Source: an uncultured Pirellulaceae bacterium
GTDB taxonomy: Bacteria; Planctomycetota; Planctomycetia; Pirellulales; Pirellulaceae
NCBI GenBank assembly: GCA_938084685.1
Contig: CALKGE010000013.1
Coordinates: 19,397-83,396 of the forward strand
DNA: 64,000 nt
Reading direction: 5' to 3'
The position numbers and the translations under genes were made by a program. Shown piece by piece: positions 10,501 through 19,266 of this stretch. Under the pieces are notes generated by a model that was not told the origin of the DNA, did no database searches, and saw nothing but the letters and a program-made list of their open reading frames with translations. How positions within the stretch are numbered: position 1 is the first letter of the stretch; each line of letters starts with the position of its first letter.

Positions 10501-10627
10501 GCTTTTCCATTCGGAAATTGACGAGCAGCATGCATCATCCACATCGATCATGCCGGCGGGGCTGGACAAACACCTGTCAGATCAGCAACTTATCGATCTG
10601 ATCAAGTTCCTCAAAGCAAGTCAATAA
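7541..10627 (+). CDS. Propeller - HEAT repeat - cytochrome c protein (PVC type)
   Basis: A 1028-residue exported protein of the planctomycete 'membrane-bound dehydrogenase' group. The order is a signal peptide (about 1-21), a beta-propeller domain resembling NHL/sugar-dehydrogenase propellers (about 30-370), an alpha-helical HEAT-like repeat region (about 390-880), and a C-terminal heme-binding domain with one CTACH heme c motif near residue 906 followed by the GxVGPDL block. The family is thought to couple oxidation of a sugar-like substrate to electron transfer; this is family knowledge, not demonstrated here. The frame is open from a TTG at 7520, but the ATG at 7541 begins directly at the signal peptide. 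The last 7 bases overlap the end of the convergent gene at 10621-12219, and no terminator separates them. Confidence 0.85.
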   Translation: MIKQLILFTLPFYLAAVSHAAEVTLDGQTFTIPDGMTVQRVAGPPLVNRPIHADFDEQGRLYVLDSSGSSARGPEQLKEKSHRIVQLTDRDQDGVFDTSTVFADKFMFPEGACWHDGSLYVAAPPEIWKLTDTNDDGVADKREVWFDGKTLTGCANDLHGPYLGPDGYLYWAKGAFAEQDHELMTGDSLNTRAAHLFRRHPAGGPLGNVMTGGMDNPVEIVFTPGGERIFTTTFLEHPQEGKRDGLIHAVYGGVYGKDHGVLNGFPRTGELMPALVHQGASAPCGLARLESAQLGRGYINNVLSCSFNKHRIFRHRIGNDGGMLTSENSEFLVSDSPDFHPTDVLEDADGSLIVINTGGWYKICCPTSQFYRPEVLGAIYRVTKTGGHKIQDPRGTTLDWEKFSAEQLVELLADQRFAIRNRARKLLGEMGQEAVPACQTAFNQAAGAQHRLQITWALCQNQSPQARKAIHNALDDKNEIVVHAALHSISLHLDQTAAQAIRARFTDFTEYNQRIAAECLGRIGSAADVPLLLNSLTPRCDRALEHSLIYAVIEIGEAAPVKELVQSTSISTARGALIALDQIPGDHLSAEYAIAAIEANDRAMQNTGWWLLANHRNWAAQLPGYFQQRIDHTKADAEKRILLQRRFSEYINTPEILNLAGTWLESGDSNMQSFVLTALSSTKLSTVPDSIQNGVLKALQSTDPDTLLLAVSAANAIRGDKPNQKTLTRLLELFHNSSHAPEIRLAALNAIPPANRPLNAETLAAIGQYAAASQSLQRQSLTVDLLVSSPWPTAQWQQIPELLSSLGSIHLRRVVMALAKTNEPQTALNTLQALAAAPTATTLNPDEVSKLFAPLGPEVASKTAPLIERIKTENKERFARIDHLLEQIDRGDVTRGQKVFHSAKAACTACHKIAYLGGHVGPDLTRIGQIRTERDLLEAVLFPSASFVQSFEPVSIITNNGQVHSGVVRDDNGHRIVLQIDAQKQIQLFHSEIDEQHASSTSIMPAGLDKHLSDQQLIDLIKFLKASQ

Positions 10628-12219
10628 CGAACTCGCGTTTCAATCGGGTGACGCTTTTGATCAGTCGTGACAAACGATTGAATGGCCCATTGCCCTCGTT
10701 CCGAGGTGAGATGTACTGCGCCGGTAAACGTGTCGCGGCGAGTATGTAAGTGCCCCCAATGCTCAACGCTACCTACCAGATCCCAGGTGAGATCGAGAAT
10801 CAAAACATCGCCCTCCTTCCGATGTTTCACTCCAGTAACCCTGGTCGAATGCACTTCCATCACCGAGCCACCCTGTTCCGCCATGCGCAGGGACTTCTCC
10901 AAATCCAGAAACAGTTTTTCGCCATAATCACCCAATCCCAGATCGCTCAGTTGACGAAAGCGATCCCGTGGCGACTCCAGATTTACCGTGAAATAAATAC
11001 GCTTAATCAGCTCAGAGGCAATCTGTTTTACCTGACTTTCCGATAGCTCACGAGATTTGGCGCCGGTTCGAATCGGCGGTAGCCGTTCGACTTTCAATTT
11101 GGGCAGCTCGTAGCTAAAGCCCGGCGCGTCCTTCACAAACAGATGCCCGAATGGCTGCTCCCCTTTGATTAACACAGTCGAACGAAGCAGGGGAGCATAC
11201 TTGTTGTACGATTTCCAGTACATCTCCAGCGTTTCCATCAGTTCCATCTGCGGTTTATAGGAAACGATCACACCAATCCGCGCCTGATAAACACTGATTT
11301 TCTCAGGCGGTTTATTTAACGCGAAATCACGAATGTCCAACCCGAAGAAATTAACCCGCACCAGTTCTGGTTCGATCGACTCCCCATTAATCATGACAGG
11401 ATTTTTCATGATCAAGCCAAAAACCTGATCAGCGACTACTTCCTGCTCCGCCACCGACAAAAAGTCAGGATCCTTGCGTTCGATTCCAAACCACTCCTGC
11501 AATGTCAGCACCGGAATTAGAATCTCGTGTCGGACTTCGCGTCGGGACAGATACAAAAAGGAGTAGAGCGAGCTGTAACTGGCAATGCCCAGGCGATCGC
11601 GCAATTGCCGTTGCTTTGCCGCTTTCAGCGCCGCCAAATCGGGCCTTTGGGTTGGTGGATTTTTCCAATCCAACTGGACCGTGTACACCTGGCCCGAACT
11701 GAGTTGTTTTGTCTTTTCCAGTAGAAAACCGTTTTGCAGAAACATGCAGTCCATCGAGGCTGGTTGCAGCTCGCCAAACGTCTGGGAAATGGTTAAAAAG
11801 GGAGGCTCCTCTCCAGTGGCAATTGTCCACTGATACGTTAACCAGCGGGATTTCAATTCGGTTTGCAGCAGGCCTTCCGAGGGCAAAACAGATAGATCGA
11901 CGCCATTGTATGCCAACTCCAGAGACTCCCCCTGATGGTCCAACACCTGCAACCGTTTCTCAAGAAAGTCACGATGTTTGCCTGCCGCCTCTCGAATCGA
12001 TTGCTCATCAACTCGGAATTCTTTATTTGCCTCCAGTTCATAGTAGAGCACCAGGTCCTCTACTGTGACCGATAGTTTAAGCCGAGTAGTTTTTTCTCTT
12101 ACGTCGATCACGGCGTCAGAAAGTGAAACCGGATGTGCCCATAGTTCGGCAGACGGAATCAACCCAGCCCATATCAGCTGCGCGAAAAGCAACAATGGCA
12201 AATAACGACTACTGTTCAT
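10621..12219 (-). CDS. Exported protein, HupE-like N-terminal region
   Basis: A 532-residue protein with a signal peptide (about 1-29) ending in AELWA, directly followed by HPVSLSDAVIDV. That beginning resembles the extracytoplasmic N-terminus of HupE/UreJ-like proteins, but the membrane channel part of those proteins is absent. The rest is soluble, rich in beta-strand patterns and charged residues, with no catalytic motif I recognise. The ATG at 12219 (preceded by a GTG at 12222) lies inside the end of the double-MBL gene, overlapping it by 11 bases, so translation is probably coupled. It is the last gene of the ABC-transporter operon starting at 16056. Function unknown; a periplasmic partner of the transporter or of the MBL protein is the best guess. 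Confidence 0.7.
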   Translation of the reverse strand: MNSSRYLPLLLFAQLIWAGLIPSAELWAHPVSLSDAVIDVREKTTRLKLSVTVEDLVLYYELEANKEFRVDEQSIREAAGKHRDFLEKRLQVLDHQGESLELAYNGVDLSVLPSEGLLQTELKSRWLTYQWTIATGEEPPFLTISQTFGELQPASMDCMFLQNGFLLEKTKQLSSGQVYTVQLDWKNPPTQRPDLAALKAAKQRQLRDRLGIASYSSLYSFLYLSRREVRHEILIPVLTLQEWFGIERKDPDFLSVAEQEVVADQVFGLIMKNPVMINGESIEPELVRVNFFGLDIRDFALNKPPEKISVYQARIGVIVSYKPQMELMETLEMYWKSYNKYAPLLRSTVLIKGEQPFGHLFVKDAPGFSYELPKLKVERLPPIRTGAKSRELSESQVKQIASELIKRIYFTVNLESPRDRFRQLSDLGLGDYGEKLFLDLEKSLRMAEQGGSVMEVHSTRVTGVKHRKEGDVLILDLTWDLVGSVEHWGHLHTRRDTFTGAVHLTSERGQWAIQSFVTTDQKRHPIETRVRY

Positions 12220-14122
12220 CACTCACCACAGTCACGGTCGATTCAATCCAGTCCCTGACATCGATCCCATCAGATTTGATATCAGCACGAATCAGGTAAT
12301 GCCCTGGCTCGTTGGGCAATCGAATCATCGCTCTGACGGCTGTCATCGCACCTGCTGGAACTCTGGTCGCCTTTGTCACCGAGACGAGTTCTGCACCCTC
12401 TGGCAATCTGAAATTAACTTCGTAATCACGGCGTTTGGCCGAGTGGTTCGTAAGGGTCACATCAAATTCATGAGTCACACCAGGTCTGGTCTGCAGCCCA
12501 TAGGGATAGAGAACAGCCCACTGTTCATCGACAGCATAGTTGGGATCATCCCAGAGCGTGAGATCTCTCACTATTTCGATTCGATTGGAAAACTCACGTT
12601 TCAACGAATCAAGTTCCTTGCCTGAAAACCGAAACACGTGAGGAATGTGTTCATTGATCAACCAGCACTCCTCGCCCAAAGCTCGTATTTGCTCGAAACA
12701 AAAAAGAAAGCCGTCATCTTTGTGCATCAGGTTTCTGTTCAGAACACAGTAGTCATCCATGCCTGAGGGTGAAAATGCGTCGCCGATAAAGAAGACTGGT
12801 GTCTGCCCAGGACGCTCAACTAATAACGCTCCGTGGTAATACGTCTGTCCTGGAAAAGCGCGAAACGTCAATTTGAACTCGTGGAATTCCATGATATCGC
12901 CGTGCTGTTTCGCATCCACCTTTTCGATCGGAGTATGGTGCAAGCAGGGCATATGATAGTTTCCTGGATGCCGCAGAATATCTGCATAGTGTGTGACGGC
13001 GTAAACCGGGCAATCAAATTCCACGGAAGCCTGCTGGACAGCATTCGTGTGATCATCGTGATAATGAGTCACAAAAATCCCGTCCACCTTGTTGATTACT
13101 CCCGACTCCAACAACTCTTTGACACCATCGATCACGCCTGTATTTCCACAGTCAATCAACAGGCTGTGACCAGTTTCGGAAATAATCAACCGGCTTGTCC
13201 CTCGAACCCAAATCCAATCAGGCGTATCTTCATAAGCCGAATAGGGCATCAATGAGAATTCGGCCTGAGGCCCCAGGACGCGCTGGGCGCACTGGCCCAT
13301 CCGTTCTTCCTTGAAGTACCAATTAAGAGCGCTCGTACTCAAGTAAGAACGATAGAGAGCTTTGATTCGCTGAGTTAGTTTATCCAGAGCCGGAGCAGGG
13401 CGGTGAATCACTTCTCCGCGAGCCGGCACCAGGACGTCCGGATTCAACTGCCTTATCTTTTCTATGCTTTGTAATAAGTCCGCGAAGCGACCACCGTAAC
13501 CGTGATAACCACGGATATTAGCTTCCTCGATGGCATCCTGGAAGCTGTAGATATCAAGGACTTTCCCGGGGCCGGCGATCATATCTCCCGTAAACACCAC
13601 CGTTTGTCCATCACTTTCGGTGACGTAAGAAACGCTTCCCCGAGTGAAACCGGGCGTCTCCAGCACCGTCAGTTCGATACCTCCCAAATCAATCAAATCT
13701 CCCTGTTTTACCCATCGTGTCACCTCGATTCCACGGGCGAGCACCTTCGTAGATTGCTGATCATAATCATGAAAACGCTTCTGCTGAAACGCTTGCCAAT
13801 ATGCTTCTGGCGTTTCGATCAAAGCTCGCTCGGCCTCGGGCGCAATCACCTTGGCACCTTTTTTTATCAACGCGTCGGCGGCCCACACTACATCCCGACG
13901 ATGGTGCGGTAACAACACCCAATCTGCCTGAACGGGATGCTCGTCCGCAACTCCATAAACGACGGCGGTAGCTGCATCTCCCTGGATGACCGCACTGTTA
14001 ACAACGCCACTACGAATCGTGATACGTTCCGGCAATCTGGCCGCCAAACTCCAATCGGCAATCCCAAGTAAAACACCGATACACCAAGCTGTGCTCACAA
14101 GCATGCGTCGTCTGCTATGCAT
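12209..14122 (-). CDS. Exported double MBL-fold protein, first domain degenerate
   Basis: A 637-residue protein with a basic N-terminus and a hydrophobic export segment. It holds two MBL-like domains in tandem and a C-terminal Ig-like (NEW3-type) domain of about 90 residues. The first domain keeps the outline of the fold (LLPHHRRD, TPGFTRGS, GDM, PARGE) but the metal-binding HxHxDH, the TPGH histidine and the PGHG histidine are all changed, so it should not bind two metals. The second has the intact motif THYHDDH (His353, His355, Asp357, His358) and GDA. The frame extends to an ATG at 14146; I chose the ATG at 14122, which has GGTGGA upstream. It follows the permease gene and overlaps the next gene. 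A single-active-site hydrolase at the envelope is likely; the substrate is unknown. Confidence 0.78.
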   Translation of the reverse strand: MHSRRRMLVSTAWCIGVLLGIADWSLAARLPERITIRSGVVNSAVIQGDAATAVVYGVADEHPVQADWVLLPHHRRDVVWAADALIKKGAKVIAPEAERALIETPEAYWQAFQQKRFHDYDQQSTKVLARGIEVTRWVKQGDLIDLGGIELTVLETPGFTRGSVSYVTESDGQTVVFTGDMIAGPGKVLDIYSFQDAIEEANIRGYHGYGGRFADLLQSIEKIRQLNPDVLVPARGEVIHRPAPALDKLTQRIKALYRSYLSTSALNWYFKEERMGQCAQRVLGPQAEFSLMPYSAYEDTPDWIWVRGTSRLIISETGHSLLIDCGNTGVIDGVKELLESGVINKVDGIFVTHYHDDHTNAVQQASVEFDCPVYAVTHYADILRHPGNYHMPCLHHTPIEKVDAKQHGDIMEFHEFKLTFRAFPGQTYYHGALLVERPGQTPVFFIGDAFSPSGMDDYCVLNRNLMHKDDGFLFCFEQIRALGEECWLINEHIPHVFRFSGKELDSLKREFSNRIEIVRDLTLWDDPNYAVDEQWAVLYPYGLQTRPGVTHEFDVTLTNHSAKRRDYEVNFRLPEGAELVSVTKATRVPAGAMTAVRAMIRLPNEPGHYLIRADIKSDGIDVRDWIESTVTVVSDEQ

Positions 14123-14227
14123 CACTCGTCCACCATTTCTTTCCATCTGGTTCCACTAACGCCGTGGTTTTAAGAATCGAAAACACTAGCTGAATTCTAC
14201 ACCAATTCCGAATGGCTGGTGACAGAA

Positions 14228-15394
14228 TCAAAAGAGCGACAATAAGGAAGGAGCGATCGCTTCGAACAGGATTGTAAACAGGATCGATGTCAACACGGCG
14301 AAACCGGCAAGCACTCCAAATTCCGTAATCAGCAACAACCTCACCCTGCTCACAGCACATCCCAGATATCGCATTGTTTCCAAATGGGTCTGCCTCAATT
14401 GGACAGATTGATAGGTTGTGGTAATTACCATCACCACTGCAATGAACAGCAGGAGGGCAAACACCAGATCCAGTACATCTTTGACTTTCACCACCTGCTG
14501 CATGAGTTTCCCAAATTCATCATGCGGTACGACAATCTGCAGCTGTCTGTTGTCTTGGTATCCCACTTTCAACAAGGCACTTGCTTCCGAAGTTACGGGC
14601 CAGACCCCGACGGCCGAAATCCGATAATCCGTTCGATCGCCATGAAAGTGCACCAGATGCCGATTCTGGCTGTTAATGTGCGCCTCGGAATCCGCCGGAA
14701 TGTGGGCTCCTGGAACTCCATGCAAATACGAATTACGATTTACAGCCGTCCCGACATCACTTTCCTGGTGAACATGGCCATAGCCGTCGAGTAGCCAGGC
14801 AGTCTCCAGCGAAACAAACACAGCGCGATCATCTGGTGAATTCGAGCGGACAAGCGATCCAACGACCTGCAAATCATACGGAATCATATCACCAAACCCA
14901 AAAGTACCTGGCAGATCCGTCTTCAGTGTCGACGCCCCCTGCAACCACTCGGCAACCTCTGCCCCCACAACACACGTTCCTAATTCCGCGAACACCGCTC
15001 CTCGCTCAAGCTCTAGTTGCTGGGCAGTCAAATAAACACTGGTCGTCCCCACGACAGGCCAAGCTCCCTGCCCCGACGAGTGAACCAGATGTAGCGGTGC
15101 AGAAACCAGTTCCTCGTTTTGTTTCAGGCTCGCAAACTCTCCATACGTCATCGATTGCTGCAACTCTCCCACAAAGAATTGAGAACGCAACACCAGATCG
15201 AATCGATCTCCGCGAGCTCCGACCAATAACGGCGGACTTGCACTTCGCGCGGTCAATTCCCGTTCGTACCGGCTAACAACCCGATTTGCAGTAATCGGCA
15301 GTGCGATGGCCAGACCAATAATAACCACCAGGGTGACCGCCAACTTCCATTGCGAGCGAAGATAGGAAAATGCAAGACGAATTATTCCTGACAC
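14228..15394 (-). CDS. ABC transporter permease, FtsX/MacB-like
   Basis: A 388-residue membrane protein. One membrane segment near residues 17-36 is followed by a large extracytoplasmic domain (about 40-290) and the FtsX-like C-terminal region, with the conserved cytoplasmic loop containing METMRYLG-like residues (LETMRYLG). Family members normally have three membrane segments after the large domain; only two are readable here before the stop at 14228. A second frame continues to 14115 with a further hydrophobic stretch, so a frameshift is possible. The start overlaps the end of the ATPase gene by 13 bases. With that ATPase it would form a mechanotransmission-type transporter acting on a lipoprotein, lipid or periplasmic substrate rather than a classical importer. 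Confidence 0.78.
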   Translation of the reverse strand: MSGIIRLAFSYLRSQWKLAVTLVVIIGLAIALPITANRVVSRYERELTARSASPPLLVGARGDRFDLVLRSQFFVGELQQSMTYGEFASLKQNEELVSAPLHLVHSSGQGAWPVVGTTSVYLTAQQLELERGAVFAELGTCVVGAEVAEWLQGASTLKTDLPGTFGFGDMIPYDLQVVGSLVRSNSPDDRAVFVSLETAWLLDGYGHVHQESDVGTAVNRNSYLHGVPGAHIPADSEAHINSQNRHLVHFHGDRTDYRISAVGVWPVTSEASALLKVGYQDNRQLQIVVPHDEFGKLMQQVVKVKDVLDLVFALLLFIAVVMVITTTYQSVQLRQTHLETMRYLGCAVSRVRLLLITEFGVLAGFAVLTSILFTILFEAIAPSLLSLF

Positions 15395-16056
15395 AATTCA
15401 CCTCCGTTCCGGAGTTGGTCAAACGCGATCACTTGAGAAAAGCGATCCAGCCCGACCGAAGCATGCGTCACTGCCAGGATCGTTGCGCCAATGGCATTGG
15501 CTTCATCAAACAGCAGATCCCACACAGCTGCTGAATTCCGAGCATCGAGATTCGCTGTCGGCTCATCCGCCAGTATCAGCGCCGGATTGGCAATCAGAGC
15601 CCTGCAAACTGCAACCCGTTGCTGCTCGCCCCGAGACAGGTTACGCACGTGCCTGTCTTCCAACTGATCGAGTCCAACTCTAGAAATCAACTGGTTCGCA
15701 CGAACTAAATCGTCCTGGTTGACAGGACGAGTTGACAGCGTCCGAGGCAAAAGGATGTTGTCACGGATACTCAGATATTCCAACAGGCGAAAATCCTGAA
15801 ACACAAATCCGACGGCTTCATTCCGGAACTTTCGCATGCGCTGCGGGGTAGCCTGTCCGAGTTCTTCATCCTGAAAGGTAATTTGACCAGTGGCCCCGGC
15901 AATAACACCAGCAATGATGTTTAGAAACGTCGTCTTACCACAACCACTCGGACCTGTGATCGCTGTATGCTGGCCTGGCTCCATATCAAACAGAGAAACA
16001 TTCAATTGGAATGACGTTTGGGAATAGCCGAATTTCAGGTTGCGCACGGAAAGCAT
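15382..16056 (-). CDS. ABC transporter ATP-binding protein, LolD/MacB type
   Basis: A 224-residue cytoplasmic ATPase of the length usual for LolD/FtsE-type partners of FtsX-like permeases. Walker A is GPSGCGKT (35-42), the Q-loop glutamine is at 87, the ABC signature is LSRGEQQ (140-146), Walker B is LILADE (160-165) and the switch histidine is in AVTHA near 196. It opens a minus-strand operon of four genes (ATPase, permease, double MBL protein, exported HupE-like protein). The 130 bases between it and the divergent DUF1549 gene should hold both promoters, but I see no convincing boxes there. Confidence 0.88.
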   Translation of the reverse strand: MLSVRNLKFGYSQTSFQLNVSLFDMEPGQHTAITGPSGCGKTTFLNIIAGVIAGATGQITFQDEELGQATPQRMRKFRNEAVGFVFQDFRLLEYLSIRDNILLPRTLSTRPVNQDDLVRANQLISRVGLDQLEDRHVRNLSRGEQQRVAVCRALIANPALILADEPTANLDARNSAAVWDLLFDEANAIGATILAVTHASVGLDRFSQVIAFDQLRNGGELCQE

Positions 16057-16186
16057 TCCGTGATTCTAGCCCGCCCGGAGCATAACGCAAACTTCGTCCT
16101 TGCCTACAGTTCGCAATTGACGTCTTTTTTAATAAAATAGAGGTGCTGCCTCTCTGGAATCCCCCGCCTTACATTGGTTATTACGC

Positions 16187-19100
16187 ATGAGTAGTTATCG
16201 CTCTGGTCTTTTTCTGACAGCCATGCTGCTGCTCCCGTCGGTCGAACTCCGCGCCCAGAAAATAGACTTCAATCAGGACATACGCCCCATCCTGTCCAAC
16301 AACTGCTTTCTTTGTCATGGACCGGACGAAGGGAATCGGGAAGCCGATTTGCGACTCGATACAGAAGCTGGTATTGCCGAATTGCGAGACCCGCCGCTGA
16401 TCGTGAAAGGAGATGCATCGCAGGGCGAATTCATGCACCGGATCACAACGAACGACATGGATTTAAAGATGCCTCCGGCAGACTCCAATCTCCAACTGAC
16501 ATCGCAACAAATCGCGACACTCAAACGCTGGATCGAGCAGGGTGCTGAATACTCGGTGCACTGGGCATTTTCGCCTCCCACAAAACCCGCGCTTCCGCCA
16601 ACGAAAAACAAATCCTGGGCCAGAAATCCACTGGATCATTTCATCCTCGCTCGACTTGAACAGGACAACTTGCAACCATCCGCTCAGGCAGATCGCCGCA
16701 CGCTGATACGACGCCTGACGTTTGATCTTACCGGCTTGCCGCCCACGCCAGATGAAGTTGAAGCATTTCTGGAAGACACCTCTGACGACGCTTACGAAAA
16801 AGTGATAAAACGCCTTCTCGAGTCATCCAGATATGGCGAGCACATGGCCTGGGCCTGGCTCGTAGCGGCCAGATATTCGGACACAAACGGCTACCAAGGG
16901 GATCGCACTCGCAGCAGCTATTTTTGGCGAACCTGGGTCATCGAGGCCTTCAACAGCAACATGCCCTATGACCAATTTACGATTGAACAGATCGCGGGCG
17001 ACCTGCTTGTACAGCCAAACACATCTCAATTAATTGCGACCGGATTTAATCGTAATCACCCGCTCAATGGAGAAGGGGGACGTATTGCGGAAGAGAATCG
17101 AGTGGAATACGTCTTCGACCGCACGGAAACCACCAGTACGGTCTGGCTGGGACTCACCATGGCCTGTGCGCGTTGCCACGACCACAAGTACGACCCTATC
17201 ACTCAGCGGGAGTATTACGAGTTGTACGCTTACTTTAATAGCATTGACGAAACTGGACGAGTCGATGCGGGGGGCAATGCCAAGCCTGTCATCAAAGTCC
17301 CCACGCTCGCCCAACGAGCTCGTGCTGAAGAAATCACTCAGGCAATCCAGCAGTACAACGTTGCGCGATCACAGTCGCTCGACGAATTACGTGACGCTCG
17401 CGAACAGTGGATCAGTAAATGGACTGCTATCCTGAATGACGAACAGTCAAGCTCGTTCTGGACAAAAGTTGTACCTGAAAAAGCCGAATCTGCCGAAGGT
17501 GCTACTATCCAGGTTGAACCGCGTGGCAAGGTCGCAGTTAGCGGCAAGTTCCCGGATTTCGACGACTATACGCTGTCCATCCCTGTCGCCCCAGGAACCA
17601 TTGAAGCCATTCGCCTGGAAGCACTTACCAACGACACGCAATACCGGGGCCCCGGACGTAACGCCAACTTTGTACTCACCAGCTTTGAAGTGGCTCTGCA
17701 AACAGAAGGGGCGGAACCAACGGGCGTCAAGATACACGAGGCCCGTGCCGACTTTGTTCAGGGGGGCTTCCAAATTGCCGAAGTCCTTCAATCTGACAGC
17801 AAGAACGGATGGGCCGTCTGGGATGGCGAGTTAAAAACAGCGATTGATCGGCAAGCCATCTTCCTCCTCGAACAACCGCTCGTCGTTGCTGAGAACTCCA
17901 ATTTGATCGTGACACTGAAACACCGTTCGGAACATGCCAAACACTTGTTGGGCACCTTTGCACTTTCTGTTTCCGGCTCAAGAGAGGTTAACTTTGGCAC
18001 CGATACAGTCCCGCCTGCAGATGTGGTGAAGATTCTCCAGACGGACATTGACCAATGGAAGCCTGAACAGGAGCTGGTCGTCGCCGAGTTTCATCGCACA
18101 ACAACCGAACAGTACAAAAGCGCAACAGCCGACTTGCAGCTGATCCTGAGCGAACAGGATCGACTCAAAGAAGGGTTTCAGGAGACCATGATCATGCGTG
18201 ATCTGGCAAATGCTCGTGAAACACGTATGCTTGGTGTCGGACGATACGACAACCCACTCAATGACGAAAAACTATCACCCGGCACGATTGCTGGTATTTC
18301 GGCGATGCCTGAAGATGCTCCGAAAAACAGGCTCGGACTCGCACAATGGATCGTTTCTCCAGACAATCCGCTAACAAGCCGAGTTACAGTAAATCGGTTT
18401 TGGCAGCAGTTTTTCGGAACGGGTCTGGTCAAAACAACGGAAGACTTCGGTTCGCAGGGGGAAGTCCCCAGTCATCCTCAACTACTGGATTGGCTCGCCG
18501 TTGATTTCCAGGATAACCACTGGAATGTCAAACGACTTGTCTACCAATTGGTCACCAGTGCAACCTACAAGCAAAGTTCCAAGGTATCTCCCGAACTACT
18601 GGAGAAGGACCCATACAACCGGCTGCTGGGACGAGCACCTCGGCACCGACTAGCAGCGCACACGATTCGTGATAACGCGCTGGCTGTTTCCGGGCTGCTG
18701 GTTGAGCAGTTGGGAGGCCCATCGGTCAAGCCTTATCAACCTCCGGGACTTTGGGCTGACTTCAGTTTTGGAAAAATCAAATACACTCAGGATTCGGGGG
18801 ATGCTCTGTATCGTCGCAGCCTCTACACGTTCTGGCGGCGATCGCTTTCACCTCCCAACATGTTTGACGAGGCGAATCGGCAAACGTGCGAAGTTCGATC
18901 AAAGCGGACGAACACTCCACTGCATGCTTTAACGCTGTTAAATGACATCACGTTCGTGGAAGCAGCCAGAGTCTTCGCCGAACAGTTGATACAGGAAAAC
19001 AAACTGGACTCAGAACGATTCATCAGCGCCTTTGAGAAAGCGCTTTCCAGGCCTCCCACTGAGGAAGAACTCAAATTAATGAACAACATTGTCACCATGT

Positions 19101-19258
19101 CGCGTCAGCATTATCAGGACAAACCGGAAGAAGCAGCCGAGTTGCTTCAAGTTGGTGAGAGTAAACCGAGTGAAGATATCCCGGCAGTTGAATTAGCCGC
19201 GTTCACCAATCTGGCAAATATAATCTTCAATACCGATGAGTTTATTTCGAAGGAATAA
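16187..19258 (+). CDS. DUF1549/DUF1553 cytochrome c protein
   Basis: A 1023-residue exported protein with the standard planctomycete order: signal peptide (1-23), PSCyt1 cytochrome c domain with heme motif CFLCH (Cys40, Cys43, His44), DUF1549 (about 150-360) containing a second CxxCH (CARCH, Cys327-His331), a long central region of beta-sandwich character (about 420-650), and DUF1553 at the C-terminus (about 690-960). The role is thought to be in electron transfer coupled to extracellular polymer degradation, from gene context in planctomycetes rather than biochemistry. It is the first gene of an operon, 8 bases ahead of the DUF1501 gene and followed by a sulfatase. No strong ribosome site precedes the ATG. 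Confidence 0.87.
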   Translation: MSSYRSGLFLTAMLLLPSVELRAQKIDFNQDIRPILSNNCFLCHGPDEGNREADLRLDTEAGIAELRDPPLIVKGDASQGEFMHRITTNDMDLKMPPADSNLQLTSQQIATLKRWIEQGAEYSVHWAFSPPTKPALPPTKNKSWARNPLDHFILARLEQDNLQPSAQADRRTLIRRLTFDLTGLPPTPDEVEAFLEDTSDDAYEKVIKRLLESSRYGEHMAWAWLVAARYSDTNGYQGDRTRSSYFWRTWVIEAFNSNMPYDQFTIEQIAGDLLVQPNTSQLIATGFNRNHPLNGEGGRIAEENRVEYVFDRTETTSTVWLGLTMACARCHDHKYDPITQREYYELYAYFNSIDETGRVDAGGNAKPVIKVPTLAQRARAEEITQAIQQYNVARSQSLDELRDAREQWISKWTAILNDEQSSSFWTKVVPEKAESAEGATIQVEPRGKVAVSGKFPDFDDYTLSIPVAPGTIEAIRLEALTNDTQYRGPGRNANFVLTSFEVALQTEGAEPTGVKIHEARADFVQGGFQIAEVLQSDSKNGWAVWDGELKTAIDRQAIFLLEQPLVVAENSNLIVTLKHRSEHAKHLLGTFALSVSGSREVNFGTDTVPPADVVKILQTDIDQWKPEQELVVAEFHRTTTEQYKSATADLQLILSEQDRLKEGFQETMIMRDLANARETRMLGVGRYDNPLNDEKLSPGTIAGISAMPEDAPKNRLGLAQWIVSPDNPLTSRVTVNRFWQQFFGTGLVKTTEDFGSQGEVPSHPQLLDWLAVDFQDNHWNVKRLVYQLVTSATYKQSSKVSPELLEKDPYNRLLGRAPRHRLAAHTIRDNALAVSGLLVEQLGGPSVKPYQPPGLWADFSFGKIKYTQDSGDALYRRSLYTFWRRSLSPPNMFDEANRQTCEVRSKRTNTPLHALTLLNDITFVEAARVFAEQLIQENKLDSERFISAFEKALSRPPTEEELKLMNNIVTMSRQHYQDKPEEAAELLQVGESKPSEDIPAVELAAFTNLANIIFNTDEFISKE

Positions 19259-19266
19259 AACAGGTC

